The notes under the pieces are model-generated. The model had not been told where the DNA came from. It did not search any database and worked only from the letters and a program-made list of their open reading frames with translations. The position numbers and the translations under genes are program-made. From the NCBI GenBank assembly GCA_001767915.1, contig MEMI01000012.1, positions 1 to 32,310 of the forward strand: a stretch of DNA of 32,310 nucleotides, read 5' to 3'. Below, one piece after another: positions 1 to 8,187 of the stretch; the stretch's first letter is position 1; each line of letters starts with the position of its first letter. This stretch comes from Alphaproteobacteria bacterium RIFCSPHIGHO2_02_FULL_46_13 (GTDB lineage: Bacteria; Pseudomonadota; Alphaproteobacteria; Micavibrionales; Micavibrionaceae).

Positions 1-267
1 ATCCACCAACCAGAAATGCCTACCGACTTCAAAGAAGTTCAGTTGTTGTGTGCGTCCTGGCGTGTGGGAGACGTGGGCGATTTTACGGCCCATGATGGCG
101 TTGATCAAAGATGATTTGCCGACGTTGGAACGCCCTGCAAACGCGATCTCTGACATCTCGCTGGGTGGGAGTTGGTTGAGGTTCACGATCCCTAAGCGGA
201 AATCGCAAGGGCCAGAGAAAATCTGGGCTGCCGTTGCAGGTGGTTGAGGGATCAATTCATCTGACAT
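1..267 (-). CDS. engB: Ribosome biogenesis GTP-binding protein EngB/YsxC (partial, 3' end off the left edge)
   Basis: This is the N-terminal 89 residues of an EngB (YihA/YsxC) GTPase, which acts in assembly of the large ribosomal subunit. Reading from the ATG at 267, a short N-terminal segment leads into a perfect P-loop, GRSNVGKS (residues 45-52). The switch I/G2 region follows as [16 protein letters not shown] (about 67-82), which is diagnostic of EngB rather than Era or Der. The frame is open to base 1, so the G3-G5 motifs lie outside the window. It starts 3 bases after the yidC stop codon and is the last visible gene of the rpmH-rnpA-yidD-yidC-engB string, so it is probably co-transcribed and translationally linked to yidC. 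Identity is secure; only completeness is unknown. Confidence 0.95.
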   Translation of the reverse strand, partial: MSDELIPQPPATAAQIFSGPCDFRLGIVNLNQLPPSEMSEIAFAGRSNVGKSSLINAIMGRKIAHVSHTPGRTQQLNFFEVGRHFWLVD

Positions 268-270
268 GAT

Positions 271-2112
271 TTACGCCCTCTCGTCTTTTTTATCAGATTT
301 TTCTTCTCTGATTTTTTCAACGACTTTTGCGGCTTCGATTTTGTGTGAATCTGCGTGTTCTTTCGCACCCTCTTTGTCAAAGAGATAGATCGGAACCCCC
401 ATAGACCGCATGATATAAGCCTGTTGCAGAACAGAGAGCACGTTAGAGATTGCCCAGTAAATCACAAGACCTGACGCAAAAGATGACAATACATAGGTCA
501 TGATCCATGGCATAAAATTGGCCATATCTTTTTGAATTTGGTCGGTTGGTGGTGGGTTCAAATGTTTTTGGAACAACATCATCAACAACATCAGTATAGA
601 CCATGGTCCAATCATCAGGAAGGATGGTGGTGTGAAAGGAAGTAATCCAAACAGATTAAACACCGTCAATGGGTCATGGGCAGAGAGGTCATGAATCCAT
701 CCGAAGAATGGCGCATGACGCATTTCAACCGCAATCGACATCACTTTATAAATCGCAAAGAAAACCGGCATTTGAAGGAGGATCGGGAAACAGCCAGCCA
801 TTGGATTAACTTTTTCTGTTTCGTATAATTTGACTAATTCTTGGTGCAATTTTGCTTTGTCATTGCCGTAGCGTTCCTTGATTTCCGCCATTTTCGGGGC
901 GACTTTTTTAAGTCCTGCGAAAGAACGGTATGATTTGCTGGCTAACGGATAAACCGCACCACGAACCACAAAGGTCAACAGAATAATGGCAACACCAAAG
1001 TTTCCGACCCAGCTGTTAAAGAGGATGAGGAGGAAATAAAGTGGTTTGGTCAGGAAATATAAAAGACCAAAATCAACTGCCAAGTCAAAATGTTTGACGC
1101 CCAATTTATCTTCATATTCGTCGAGCAATTTGATTTGTTTTGCGCCAACGAAAAGATTCAAAGTTTCTTCAACAGATTTGCCCGGGGCAAGTATTTCTTT
1201 CTCACCACGAATATCAACTTGATAAATATTTTGTGTTGGGTCTTTTAAATTCGGTGTGGCTTGGAATGTGAATGTGCTTTGTTCCATTTGTGGTGGAAGC
1301 AGAGCCGCCAGCCAGTATTTTTCACCAAAGCCAATCCAGCCCGTTAGAGACGTGAATTTTTTAATGCCGTCTTCTTCAAGCGTATTATATTTAATTTCTT
1401 GTAGTTCATCAGCAATATATCCCATCGGGCCTTCATACCCAAAACCTTTGCCATGGTTCTCCGGCAAACCCTTGCGGGTCAAGGAAGAGTAGGGGTAGAG
1501 GGTGATTTCTTTGCCGGATGTGTTGGTGGCTTTTTGAGTGATGGTGAGCATGAAATGCTCGTCAATTTTATAGGTTTTCTCAAACGTCAAACCTGTTCCG
1601 TCTGACCATGTGAGGGTCACCGGTGTTGACGGAGTCAACGTATCATTGTCTTTGATTTTCCAGACGGAATCTTTATTGGGCATTTTAATGTCGGTGGAAT
1701 CAGACAGCCATCCTGTTTCGGCATAGTGTGGTTTGTCTGTGTCGGATGGTGACATCAGAATGACTTTTTCCGTGCCTTTTAATTCAGTGAAATAATTTTT
1801 AAGAGAAATGTCATCAATGCGATTTCCAACAACAGGAATTGATCCGATCAGTTCATTGGATGACAGCGTAATGCGTTTTGTAGATGCAATTTTTTCTGCA
1901 CGCGGAATAATTTTGGTGGCAGGGTCGGCATCGACTTTTGATTGCGGCGCGGCTTGTTCGGCAATCGCCTGTTGTTGTTTGACAGCGGCCATGCGTGGGC
2001 CAATTACAAAATGTTCAAAAGCAAACCACAGGAGGAGCGATGACAGGACAAAGATGATCAGATTTCTTTTGTCTTTCGGGTGCATAGCTTTTTGATTAGG
2101 GTCGAAGTTCAT
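271..2112 (-). CDS. yidC: Membrane protein insertase YidC (Oxa1 family)
   Basis: This insertase places membrane proteins in the inner membrane, alone or with SecYEG. The 613-residue product has the Gram-negative layout. A first membrane helix lies at about residues 18-37, followed by a large periplasmic beta-domain (about 60-350) and then the conserved five-helix Oxa1 core. The core includes FVVRGAVYPLASKSYR, which carries the groove arginine, and the NPMAGCFPILLQMPVFFAIY segment. The C-terminal tail is charged and lysine-rich (KIREEKSDKKDERA), as expected for ribosome contact. The frame is open upstream to 2196, but I chose the ATG at 2112. It has an AAGG about 8 bases upstream, lies just beyond the yidD stop at 2123, and puts the first helix near the N-terminus. 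Gene order (yidD before, engB after) supports the call. Confidence 0.96.
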   Translation of the reverse strand: MNFDPNQKAMHPKDKRNLIIFVLSSLLLWFAFEHFVIGPRMAAVKQQQAIAEQAAPQSKVDADPATKIIPRAEKIASTKRITLSSNELIGSIPVVGNRIDDISLKNYFTELKGTEKVILMSPSDTDKPHYAETGWLSDSTDIKMPNKDSVWKIKDNDTLTPSTPVTLTWSDGTGLTFEKTYKIDEHFMLTITQKATNTSGKEITLYPYSSLTRKGLPENHGKGFGYEGPMGYIADELQEIKYNTLEEDGIKKFTSLTGWIGFGEKYWLAALLPPQMEQSTFTFQATPNLKDPTQNIYQVDIRGEKEILAPGKSVEETLNLFVGAKQIKLLDEYEDKLGVKHFDLAVDFGLLYFLTKPLYFLLILFNSWVGNFGVAIILLTFVVRGAVYPLASKSYRSFAGLKKVAPKMAEIKERYGNDKAKLHQELVKLYETEKVNPMAGCFPILLQMPVFFAIYKVMSIAVEMRHAPFFGWIHDLSAHDPLTVFNLFGLLPFTPPSFLMIGPWSILMLLMMLFQKHLNPPPTDQIQKDMANFMPWIMTYVLSSFASGLVIYWAISNVLSVLQQAYIMRSMGVPIYLFDKEGAKEHADSHKIEAAKVVEKIREEKSDKKDERA

Positions 2113-2122
2113 GTAACTAGCC

Positions 2123-2419
2123 TTATAATTTACTGTGTTTGGTTTCTGATTGTTTTGAATTGCTTTGCTTATACCTGATGATATCCAAAATCGCAAACCG
2201 TTCTGGTACGGGATCTGTCCATGGGCGTTTGCTGTAGGGGTGGCAATTGCAAATTCGGAAAATGGTTAAAATGCTGCCCTTGATAAAGCCAAATTTTTCA
2301 TAGGCTTCGTGCGCGTAGCAAGAGCATGTGGGATGGTAACGGCATTGATTCCCTATGAGCGGCGATAGTGTCACTTGGTAGAGTTTAATCAGCAGTTGAG
2401 CGAGTTTCTGGAGCATCAT
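2123..2419 (-). CDS. yidD: Membrane protein insertion efficiency factor YidD
   Basis: This small protein is associated with the inner membrane and assists YidC-dependent insertion. The 97-98 residue product carries the family signature NQCRYHPTCSCYAHEAY near residues 23-39. The second conserved block, CNCHPYSKRPWTDPVP, lies near residues 57-72. Two ATG codons are adjacent (2419 and 2416), so the exact start is ambiguous by one residue. Neither has a strong Shine-Dalgarno sequence, which fits translational coupling because the gene begins inside the 3' end of rnpA (35-base overlap). The C-terminus is unusually polar (QSNSKQSETKHSKL). Identity is clear from the motifs and position. Confidence 0.95.
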   Translation of the reverse strand: MMLQKLAQLLIKLYQVTLSPLIGNQCRYHPTCSCYAHEAYEKFGFIKGSILTIFRICNCHPYSKRPWTDPVPERFAILDIIRYKQSNSKQSETKHSKL

Positions 2420-2777
2420 GGTTCAAATTTAGCTTTTTCAGGCACCATTTCAAATCTTTGCGCAAATCATCCATTGAAAGCGTCAAAGAGTCCTTGCGGG
2501 CAACAATCATATAGGCCATATCGGCCTTGGCAGACGTTGTTAAAATTTCATAGGCCACGGCGCGTAGTCTGCGGCGCATTTTGTTTCTGTCTGTGGCCAA
2601 TTTTGCCGCATGTTTAGAAGTAATGACACAAAAGTCGGGTGTTGGTTTCCCAGAGGGAATGGCCTGCACCGCAAAGCCTTTGGATACCCAACGTGTTTTT
2701 GTTTTTCGAAGAGAATCAAAAGCCGCCTGTTGTTTCAGGCGGCTTAAAACTTGAATCTGTTCTTTGGTGGCTTTCAT
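2385..2777 (-). CDS. rnpA: Ribonuclease P protein component
   Basis: This is the basic protein subunit of RNase P. It binds the catalytic RNA and helps process the 5' ends of tRNA precursors. The 130-residue product has the hallmark RNR-type helix, seen here as DRNKMRRRLRA, and an FCVITSKHAAKLA strand-loop block just before it. An N-terminal LSRLKQQAAFDSLRK segment matches the usual start of the fold, where short aromatic residues bind the pre-tRNA leader. It sits 18 bases behind rpmH and overlaps yidD by 35 bases, the classical bacterial order. The extension after the core helix is longer than in many short versions but within the family range. Confidence 0.95.
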   Translation of the reverse strand: MKATKEQIQVLSRLKQQAAFDSLRKTKTRWVSKGFAVQAIPSGKPTPDFCVITSKHAAKLATDRNKMRRRLRAVAYEILTTSAKADMAYMIVARKDSLTLSMDDLRKDLKWCLKKLNLNHDAPETRSTAD

Positions 2778-2795
2778 TCGAAATCCACTGAAGAA

Positions 2796-2933
2796 CTAAG
2801 CAGAGAGGACTTTACGCCCTTTTGCACGGCGGCGGGATAGAACTTGAGCTCCATCTGCGGTTGCCATACGGGAACGGAATCCGTGGCGGCGCTTGCGCAC
2901 CAGTTTGCTTGGTTGGTATGTACGTTTGCTCAT
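2796..2933 (-). CDS. rpmH: 50S ribosomal protein L34
   Basis: A 45-residue, strongly basic ribosomal protein of the large subunit. The translation begins [19 protein letters not shown] and ends [12 protein letters not shown], matching L34 essentially throughout. The ATG at 2933 is preceded by GGAG with 7 bases of spacing. A TTGACT-N17-TATTAA promoter lies just upstream (2969-2997). It leads the rnpA-yidD-yidC-engB string, with 18 bases to rnpA. Confidence 0.97.
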   Translation of the reverse strand: MSKRTYQPSKLVRKRRHGFRSRMATADGAQVLSRRRAKGRKVLSA

Positions 2934-2968
2934 AGTAAAACTCCGAAATACTTAATTCTGAAGGGCAG

Positions 2969-2997
2969 TTAATAGAGATATTAAGGGCAAGAGTCAA
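2969..2997 (-). promoter_or_regulatory. Sigma70-type promoter for rpmH operon
   Basis: On the minus strand a TTGACT -35 box (2992-2997) is separated by exactly 17 bases from a TATTAA -10 box (2969-2974). This predicts a transcript start near 2962 and a leader of about 29 bases before the rpmH ATG. The match is read from sequence; usage is inferred. Confidence 0.7.
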
Positions 2998-3140
2998 CAA
3001 TAGAATCGGGTTTTTGAGCTAAAAATATTAGATTTTCGGTTTTTAAGGGGATTTTAAGACCTTTACACCAAAATCTGCTTTTCTTTCCAATGGCTTTGCC
3101 CTAATTTGAGGCAGTCAAATTTATTAAAGGATTATATTCA

Positions 3141-3761
3141 ATGTACGAAGATAATAACTGGAATCCAGTGGTTGGTGAAGAGCTGCAAGGCTTTATTACC
3201 CAAGTGAATCCAATCGACGGAAAATATCAGGCTAATGCCCAGACCACAGAGGTCGGCTGGAGAACATTGCCTTATTATGATCAGGTTGTTCTGATTCGTC
3301 TGCGTGATCGCAGCTGGGGCAAGCCAAGACTTTCCATATATTTCCTTGCGGATCAAGGCGTATTGTACCGTTTGAATGGTACATCTCCGCCAATCCATGA
3401 AGTCAACGCCAAGGCACCTATTAAGGTCACTGAAGAGAATGTTTTAGAATATCTGAAGTTCTTCTGCTTCTTTGTTCGTGGCGAAGAAGGCCCGTTCCTG
3501 ATCGCCGAGACAATGCAGGATCCGTATATCCCACAAAACATGGATCCTAAAACCAAAGCTGTTATCGAGGGAACTGTTCGTGCTGCCAGCTATGAAGGTC
3601 GTAACGAACAAGGTCATTTCCTGTGCGATGCTGTGGTTTATTATTCCAACGCATTGTTTATCGCTAATTTCGCGGTTCAACCATCTGGTATGATTGAAAT
3701 GCTGAATGACGAACCGATTGCGGCTGACCTGCCTGTGAAGGTTGATGCGCCAGTAGCATAG
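3141..3761 (+). CDS. Hypothetical soluble protein, 206 aa
   Basis: I do not recognise this family. The 206-residue product has no signal peptide and no membrane helix, so it is probably cytoplasmic. It begins MYEDNNWNPVVGEELQGF and is rich in aromatic residues and short beta-prone stretches such as DQVVLIRLRDRSWGKPRLSI and FLCDAVVYYSNALFIANFA. The centre is more helical (TEENVLEYLKFFCFFV), and a short acidic/proline tail (DLPVKVDAPVA) ends it. The ATG at 3141 has AAGGA 9 bases upstream. Translation to 3761 is uninterrupted and codon use looks like that of its housekeeping neighbours, which argues for a real, resident, possibly well-expressed gene. It stands alone between the divergent rpmH promoter and a strong terminator, so it is monocistronic. 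No function is proposed. Confidence 0.85.
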   Translation: MYEDNNWNPVVGEELQGFITQVNPIDGKYQANAQTTEVGWRTLPYYDQVVLIRLRDRSWGKPRLSIYFLADQGVLYRLNGTSPPIHEVNAKAPIKVTEENVLEYLKFFCFFVRGEEGPFLIAETMQDPYIPQNMDPKTKAVIEGTVRAASYEGRNEQGHFLCDAVVYYSNALFIANFAVQPSGMIEMLNDEPIAADLPVKVDAPVA

Positions 3762-3785
3762 TAGAATTAAAAAACTCAAAAAATT

Positions 3786-3812
3786 TCGGGGGAGCATTGC
3801 TCCCCCGATTTT
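3786..3812. terminator. Bidirectional rho-independent terminator
   Basis: A perfect 10-bp stem TCGGGGGAGC/GCTCCCCCGA with an ATT loop is followed by TTTTT on the plus strand. An A-rich run before it gives a T-run on the minus strand. It sits between the convergent 206-aa orphan (ends 3761) and the porin (ends 3831) and can terminate both. Confidence 0.9.
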
Positions 3813-3830
3813 TAATTTATATGATTAGAA

Positions 3831-4916
3831 CTAGAACTTAATATCTGTTCCAAGAAGGATTGCAGTAGCATTAAAGTCTGTTGTGCCTTGTTCTATGTCG
3901 TAGTAGTGGGCTGATCCTCTGAAAGACATGCCCGGAATGACTTTGTAGGTCACGCCAGCCGAGTAGCGGTTCACATCGGCAGAGTTCACATCATCATTTT
4001 TGTTATAGTAAGATGCTCCGTAGACCAATTTACCTTCGGTATAGTCAGCGCCAAGGACAGAATATTTCATGTCGTCGGTGGCTGACCCTGCATCATCTAC
4101 ATGGTATGCTGCACCAACGCCGAATTTGCCAATGTTGAAATCAACACCGACATTCCATGCTTCTCGGTCATTCAGAGCCGAAGTTTCTGCTTGTGCTTTG
4201 GAATAGCCAGCCCCGATTGCATAGTCAAATGTATCGCTGACTTTGTTTTCATAGCGAGCGGCTCCTTCTAGGATTTGAGAACGATCAGCCGCATCATTGT
4301 CGGTAGAGTTACCAGCCGCACCGCGTGAGGTTCCGCTAGCATCAGGTGTGTAGGACAAACCAAGTTGGAGGCCGCTAAATCTTGGTGTGATATAGCTAAT
4401 CTTATCCACTTTCGCAGACACATCTTGGTCGTAGTCGGTTTCATATGAGGCTGCAGCAAGCGCGCCTGTGAGTCCACTGGCAGGCATATTGATAGGGTTG
4501 ATCAATTGCAGGCGCCCATCAATGTTGGAGTCGGCAGCAGGGGCAACAACTTGAAGAATATAAGGTGTACCATAGGTACGGCCAAAATTGACTTTACCCC
4601 AGTCACCAGAGAAAAAGACGTAGCTTTCATCAACGAAGAAATCGTCTCCGCCATCTGCTTGACCTTCAATATGTGCGCCAACAGTCAGGCCATTCTCAAG
4701 AGTTGCTTTTCCATCAAAATGGATTTCGGTTGTGCGCAGCATATCAACTTTATTTACGCTGCTTCCTGTGGCTTCGTCTTGGTCAACATAAGACATGTAT
4801 CCTTTGAAGTAGCCGCCTAAGTTCAATTTGATGCCATCATTTGTGTCTGCTGCATAAGCAGGAGTAGACAATAATGCCCCGATGATTGCTGCACTGGCCA
4901 AAAATTTATTTTTCAT
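3831..4916 (-). CDS. Outer-membrane porin (Gram-negative general porin type)
   Basis: A 361-residue beta-barrel porin that would let small solutes through the outer membrane. It has a clear signal peptide (MKNKFLASAAIIGALLSTPAYA, cleavage after AYA). Many alternating amphipathic strands ending in aromatics follow, for example LNLGGYFKGYMSYVDQDE, GLTVGAHIEGQADGGDD and VNFGRTYGTPYILQVVAP, and the C-terminal residue is phenylalanine (ILLGTDIKF), as expected for BAM recognition. GRTYGTPYIL and the loop after it resemble the L3 constriction region of alphaproteobacterial porins. The ATG at 4916 has AGGA 7 bases upstream. It is monocistronic, with its own terminator (3786-3812) and a 250-base upstream region shared with the end of the chemoreceptor gene. 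Substrate specificity cannot be read from sequence. Confidence 0.88.
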   Translation of the reverse strand: MKNKFLASAAIIGALLSTPAYAADTNDGIKLNLGGYFKGYMSYVDQDEATGSSVNKVDMLRTTEIHFDGKATLENGLTVGAHIEGQADGGDDFFVDESYVFFSGDWGKVNFGRTYGTPYILQVVAPAADSNIDGRLQLINPINMPASGLTGALAAASYETDYDQDVSAKVDKISYITPRFSGLQLGLSYTPDASGTSRGAAGNSTDNDAADRSQILEGAARYENKVSDTFDYAIGAGYSKAQAETSALNDREAWNVGVDFNIGKFGVGAAYHVDDAGSATDDMKYSVLGADYTEGKLVYGASYYNKNDDVNSADVNRYSAGVTYKVIPGMSFRGSAHYYDIEQGTTDFNATAILLGTDIKF

Positions 4917-5158
4917 GTTGTGATCCTATTTTCTAAAAAAAGTTGGGATATAAGGTTGAACGCAGTATGATAATCGAAAGAGCCTATTGAATTTAAGAGA
5001 CTTGATTCTATTTAACTGTGTTTGATGTTATTATTCTCATTGCCTTGGATCAAGCAGTTTGACTGTTTCAATGGTTATTTAGGCGTGATACGAAATATTT
5101 TTGCAACAGTTTGCGGCGCAGCAGAATTGCGGGTTGAATGACTTTCGCAAGATATAGT

Positions 5159-5174
5159 TGCCTAAAGTTAGGCA
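5159..5174. repeat. Perfect 7-bp inverted repeat overlapping a stop codon
   Basis: TGCCTAA-AG-TTAGGCA is a perfect dyad that includes the TAA stop of the chemoreceptor gene (5168-5170 on the minus strand). No T-run follows on the minus strand, so it is a poor intrinsic terminator. It could be a weak mRNA 3' hairpin or coincidental. Confidence 0.35.
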
Positions 5175-7249
5175 GCCTTAATTTTTGTTAAAAATCCACG
5201 GATTTCAGTGCTGAGTGAGCCTGAGACACTGGTGATGTTTTGGGCAGCATCCAGAACATGTTTACTCGCTATCCCTGTTTTGTCCGCAACAGCACTTACA
5301 TTCACAATACTGCTTGTCAGGGCATCTGTGGCATCATTGGCCTGATGAAGGTTTTGGGTAATGCCCTGGGTTACAACGCTCTGCTCTTCAACGGCAGATG
5401 AAATGGTTGATGAGATTTCATTCATGCTTTTTACTGTTTTGCTAATATTCAGAATAGCTTCAACGGCTTTTTCAGTCGAAAGACGCATGGAAGTGATATG
5501 CCCTGAAATTTCTTCGGTTGCTTTTGCTGTCTGGGTAGAGAGAGCTTTTACTTCGTTGGCAACTACTGCAAATCCCTTGCCCGCATCACCAGCACGCGCA
5601 GCCTCAATCGTTGCGTTGAGGGCAAGGAGGTTGGTTTGTTCGGCGATCTGGTTAATCATCTCAATGACTTCACCGATGCGCTGCGCGGATTGTGCAAGTT
5701 CTGACACGGTGACGTTTGTTGATTCTGCTTCGATAACGGCGCGCCCGACAATATTTGTGCTGACTTCCACCTGGCGGGCAATTTCCGATACGGCTGCGGA
5801 CATTTCTTCCGTTGCTGCGGCAACTGTCTGGACGCTGGCGGCGGTTTGTTGCGCAGATTGGGCAACAATTGATGCCTCGTTTGATGTGCCCGTGGCATAG
5901 CCGGACATGTCCTGTGCAGTCGTTTGCATGTCTGCTGATGAAACGGACACATCTTTTAAGTATCTGGCAATATTGCCTTCGAATTCTTTGATCATGCTAT
6001 CAATGGCTATAGAGCGTTTTTCTTTAAGGGCTTCTTCGCGACGTGTTGCAGCTTCTGCGGCCTCACGCTGTTTGGCGTTTTCTTTGAAAATGACCAAGGC
6101 CCCAGCGAGTTCGCCAATTTCATCTTTGCGTGCTGCGTAGGGCACTTCGCCGTCCAGTTTGCCCGAGGCAACGTCCAGCATGGCTTCAGTCATTTTAGCC
6201 AATGGTGCAATAACTTTGTTGCGCACAATAAAAATGCCGAAAACACCAATCAGAAGAACAAAAGCCAGCAAAGCCGCATTGATGATAAGCTGTTTCACGG
6301 CATCCTGATTCATACGGTCAACATGCTCCTCCATCACTGCGAGAGCCGTAAAAGGAACGGCTACAATGATATCAAAAGACTGATTGGTGATTTTTTGAAA
6401 CTCCTCAAAACCAATTGGGGAGGGCTGTCCGGAAAGAATCGCGGTGGCTACGCTATCAGAGAGTGGAATAATTTTATCAAAATATGATTTTTGGACTTGC
6501 TCCACACTCTCTTTGATTTTCGGATCAACAGCATCGCGGTAGGCAAGGTCTTGTAACATCGGCCAAACAACATTGATTTCCCCACCAAGAGCAGCGGCTT
6601 TTTTCTGATTTTCAGGTGTTAAGGCTGCGGACTTGATGGCTTCTGTGTAGACGTTTCGTTGAAGGCCGGCAGCGGCGCGGATAGCATAACCAAAATCTTT
6701 GATATCAATTAATTCTGCAACAATAGGGTCTGTTTGGCGCAGATCTACCCCTATATCACGGGAAATAAGGGATAGGGCATCAATAGCTTTGGTAGAAGAT
6801 TCTTCCCATTCTTTCTTAATAGTTACGGGGCGGTCAGCCAAGGAGAGGGCCGCGAATTTATCGGCTTTGACACGCATGGCGGAGAGATCATCAAAGGATT
6901 TTTGAAGGTCGGCAAGTGCTACGCGCCCGCAATTCATTTCTTTACAGGCGTCAATAACTGCTGCAAATGCCGGTAATGATTTCGCGCGCAAATTAGCTAT
7001 TGTTTCTGTTCTGGCGGCGGTCACAGCTGTGTCTCCGGTAATCGCAATACGAACATCGGAGCGTTCTACGCGCATATTTTGGAGAGCAATAAACACGTTA
7101 TTGAGCAGAGCGCTGCTATCAGAAATATGTTCCGCAGTAACTTTTTGGTCGTAGGATTTTTTCAAAGAAAGGGAGAAGTTACCAACCAGTAATAAAAGAG
7201 TGGTAACAAATAAAATATTAAGAACGGCGCCAATACGTAAATTAGACAT
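5168..7249 (-). CDS. Methyl-accepting chemotaxis protein
   Basis: A 693-residue transmembrane chemoreceptor that would signal through CheW/CheA. TM1 lies at about residues 6-28. A periplasmic, mostly helical sensor region follows (about 29-318), built like a double four-helix bundle. TM2 (about 321-343), a HAMP segment (about 344-397) and a long cytoplasmic coiled coil come next. The signalling tip [20 protein letters not shown] (about 537-556) followed by [15 protein letters not shown] is diagnostic. Two cysteines (102 and 107, in ACKEMNCG) sit in the periplasmic region and could form a disulphide. No C-terminal NWETF-type pentapeptide is present. It is monocistronic, and no other che genes are in the window. 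The ligand is unknown. Confidence 0.95.
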   Translation of the reverse strand: MSNLRIGAVLNILFVTTLLLLVGNFSLSLKKSYDQKVTAEHISDSSALLNNVFIALQNMRVERSDVRIAITGDTAVTAARTETIANLRAKSLPAFAAVIDACKEMNCGRVALADLQKSFDDLSAMRVKADKFAALSLADRPVTIKKEWEESSTKAIDALSLISRDIGVDLRQTDPIVAELIDIKDFGYAIRAAAGLQRNVYTEAIKSAALTPENQKKAAALGGEINVVWPMLQDLAYRDAVDPKIKESVEQVQKSYFDKIIPLSDSVATAILSGQPSPIGFEEFQKITNQSFDIIVAVPFTALAVMEEHVDRMNQDAVKQLIINAALLAFVLLIGVFGIFIVRNKVIAPLAKMTEAMLDVASGKLDGEVPYAARKDEIGELAGALVIFKENAKQREAAEAATRREEALKEKRSIAIDSMIKEFEGNIARYLKDVSVSSADMQTTAQDMSGYATGTSNEASIVAQSAQQTAASVQTVAAATEEMSAAVSEIARQVEVSTNIVGRAVIEAESTNVTVSELAQSAQRIGEVIEMINQIAEQTNLLALNATIEAARAGDAGKGFAVVANEVKALSTQTAKATEEISGHITSMRLSTEKAVEAILNISKTVKSMNEISSTISSAVEEQSVVTQGITQNLHQANDATDALTSSIVNVSAVADKTGIASKHVLDAAQNITSVSGSLSTEIRGFLTKIKAA

Positions 7250-7342
7250 GCGAAAAACTCCAAATTATGGTGATTATAATGTTTTAGAGGGTCGTTTTAA
7301 CGCAGTGTATTATTTTTGCTCAGGGCTAAGGATAATTACGAT

Positions 7343-7371
7343 AGTATAGATATCTTGCAAGTTTTTGTAAA
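7343..7371 (-). promoter_or_regulatory. Sigma70-type promoter for the chemoreceptor gene
   Basis: On the minus strand TTTACA (7366-7371) and TATACT (7343-7348) are separated by 17 bases. The predicted start near 7336 gives a leader of about 86 bases before the ATG at 7249. The rest of the 292-base gap 7250-7541 is AT-rich and must also hold the petA promoter, which I could not place confidently. Confidence 0.6.
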
Positions 7372-7541
7372 GTTATGTGCGGGTGATATTTTCATATTGA
7401 AATTGGTTTGATTTTTTAAAAAGTCAATAACTAGGGCTGGATTTTAACTTATAAATGTTTTATCACTTCAGTCTAATACCGCACTTCCGTTCCTATTGTG
7501 GAGTGTGCCCTTTCAACCGCTTTTAAACATAAGATTTTAGA

Positions 7542-8162
7542 ATGTCATCAAACGATCATCATTCACACTGCTGCGGCGGTGGAAACTGTTCCCCGAGCAC
7601 AGAAATAAAAGACCAGAAAACCGAAGAATGTTGCGGACATTGTGATGAGCCGTCACGCCGTGACTTCCTCTTTATGACGGCGGGCGCCATGGGTGCTGTT
7701 GCGGCTGGGAGTGTTGTCTGGCCATTTATTTCCCAGATGAATCCTGCGGCTGATACGAAGGCGCTTTCCACAACTGAGGTGGATATTGCCTCTATTGCCG
7801 AAGGGCAAGCAGTTACAGTGATGTGGCGCGGTAAGCCTGTTTTTATTCGTCACCGTACAGCTAAAGAAATTGAAGAAGCCAAAGCCGTTGACGTTGCCAC
7901 GCTCCGCGACAAACAGAGCGATGATCAGCGTTTTAAAACAAGACCGGAAATTCTGGTTGTGATCGGGGTTTGCACGCATCTTGGATGTATTCCGCTTGGA
8001 CAAAAGACAGGTGAGGTAAAGGGAGATTATAATGGATGGTTCTGTCCATGCCATGGGTCAGCTTATGATACATCAGGTCGTATCCGCAAAGGCCCTGCGC
8101 CAAAGAATCTCGAAGTCCCGAGCTATAGTTTTATCTCTGATACGCTGATCCGTATCGGTTAA
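7542..8162 (+). CDS. petA: Ubiquinol-cytochrome c reductase Rieske iron-sulfur subunit
   Basis: The [2Fe-2S] subunit of the bc1 complex, which passes electrons from quinol to cytochrome c1. The 206-residue product carries both Rieske boxes: CTHLGC at 144-149 and CPCHGS at 168-173. The cluster ligands are C144, H146, C168 and H171, with a C149-C170 disulphide. A Tat-like RRDFLFMT (39-46) precedes the single uncleaved membrane anchor (about 42-62). The odd feature is the N-terminus. Before the RR motif, residues 6-34 hold H6, H7, H9, C10, C11, C16, C30, C31, H33 and C34, a cysteine/histidine-rich stretch that would face the cytoplasm. The ordinary family N-terminus lacks this. It leads petB and petC with short gaps. 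A shorter start is unlikely because no methionine lies between residue 1 and the RR motif. Confidence 0.96.
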   Translation: MSSNDHHSHCCGGGNCSPSTEIKDQKTEECCGHCDEPSRRDFLFMTAGAMGAVAAGSVVWPFISQMNPAADTKALSTTEVDIASIAEGQAVTVMWRGKPVFIRHRTAKEIEEAKAVDVATLRDKQSDDQRFKTRPEILVVIGVCTHLGCIPLGQKTGEVKGDYNGWFCPCHGSAYDTSGRIRKGPAPKNLEVPSYSFISDTLIRIG

Positions 8163-8187
8163 TTGATCTTTTAATGGAGCCTATATA

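Noticed and set aside
5361-5900. Plus-strand open frame of 179 codons inside the chemoreceptor gene
   Set aside because: It lies opposite the conserved signalling domain and is explained by alanine/serine codon bias of that gene.
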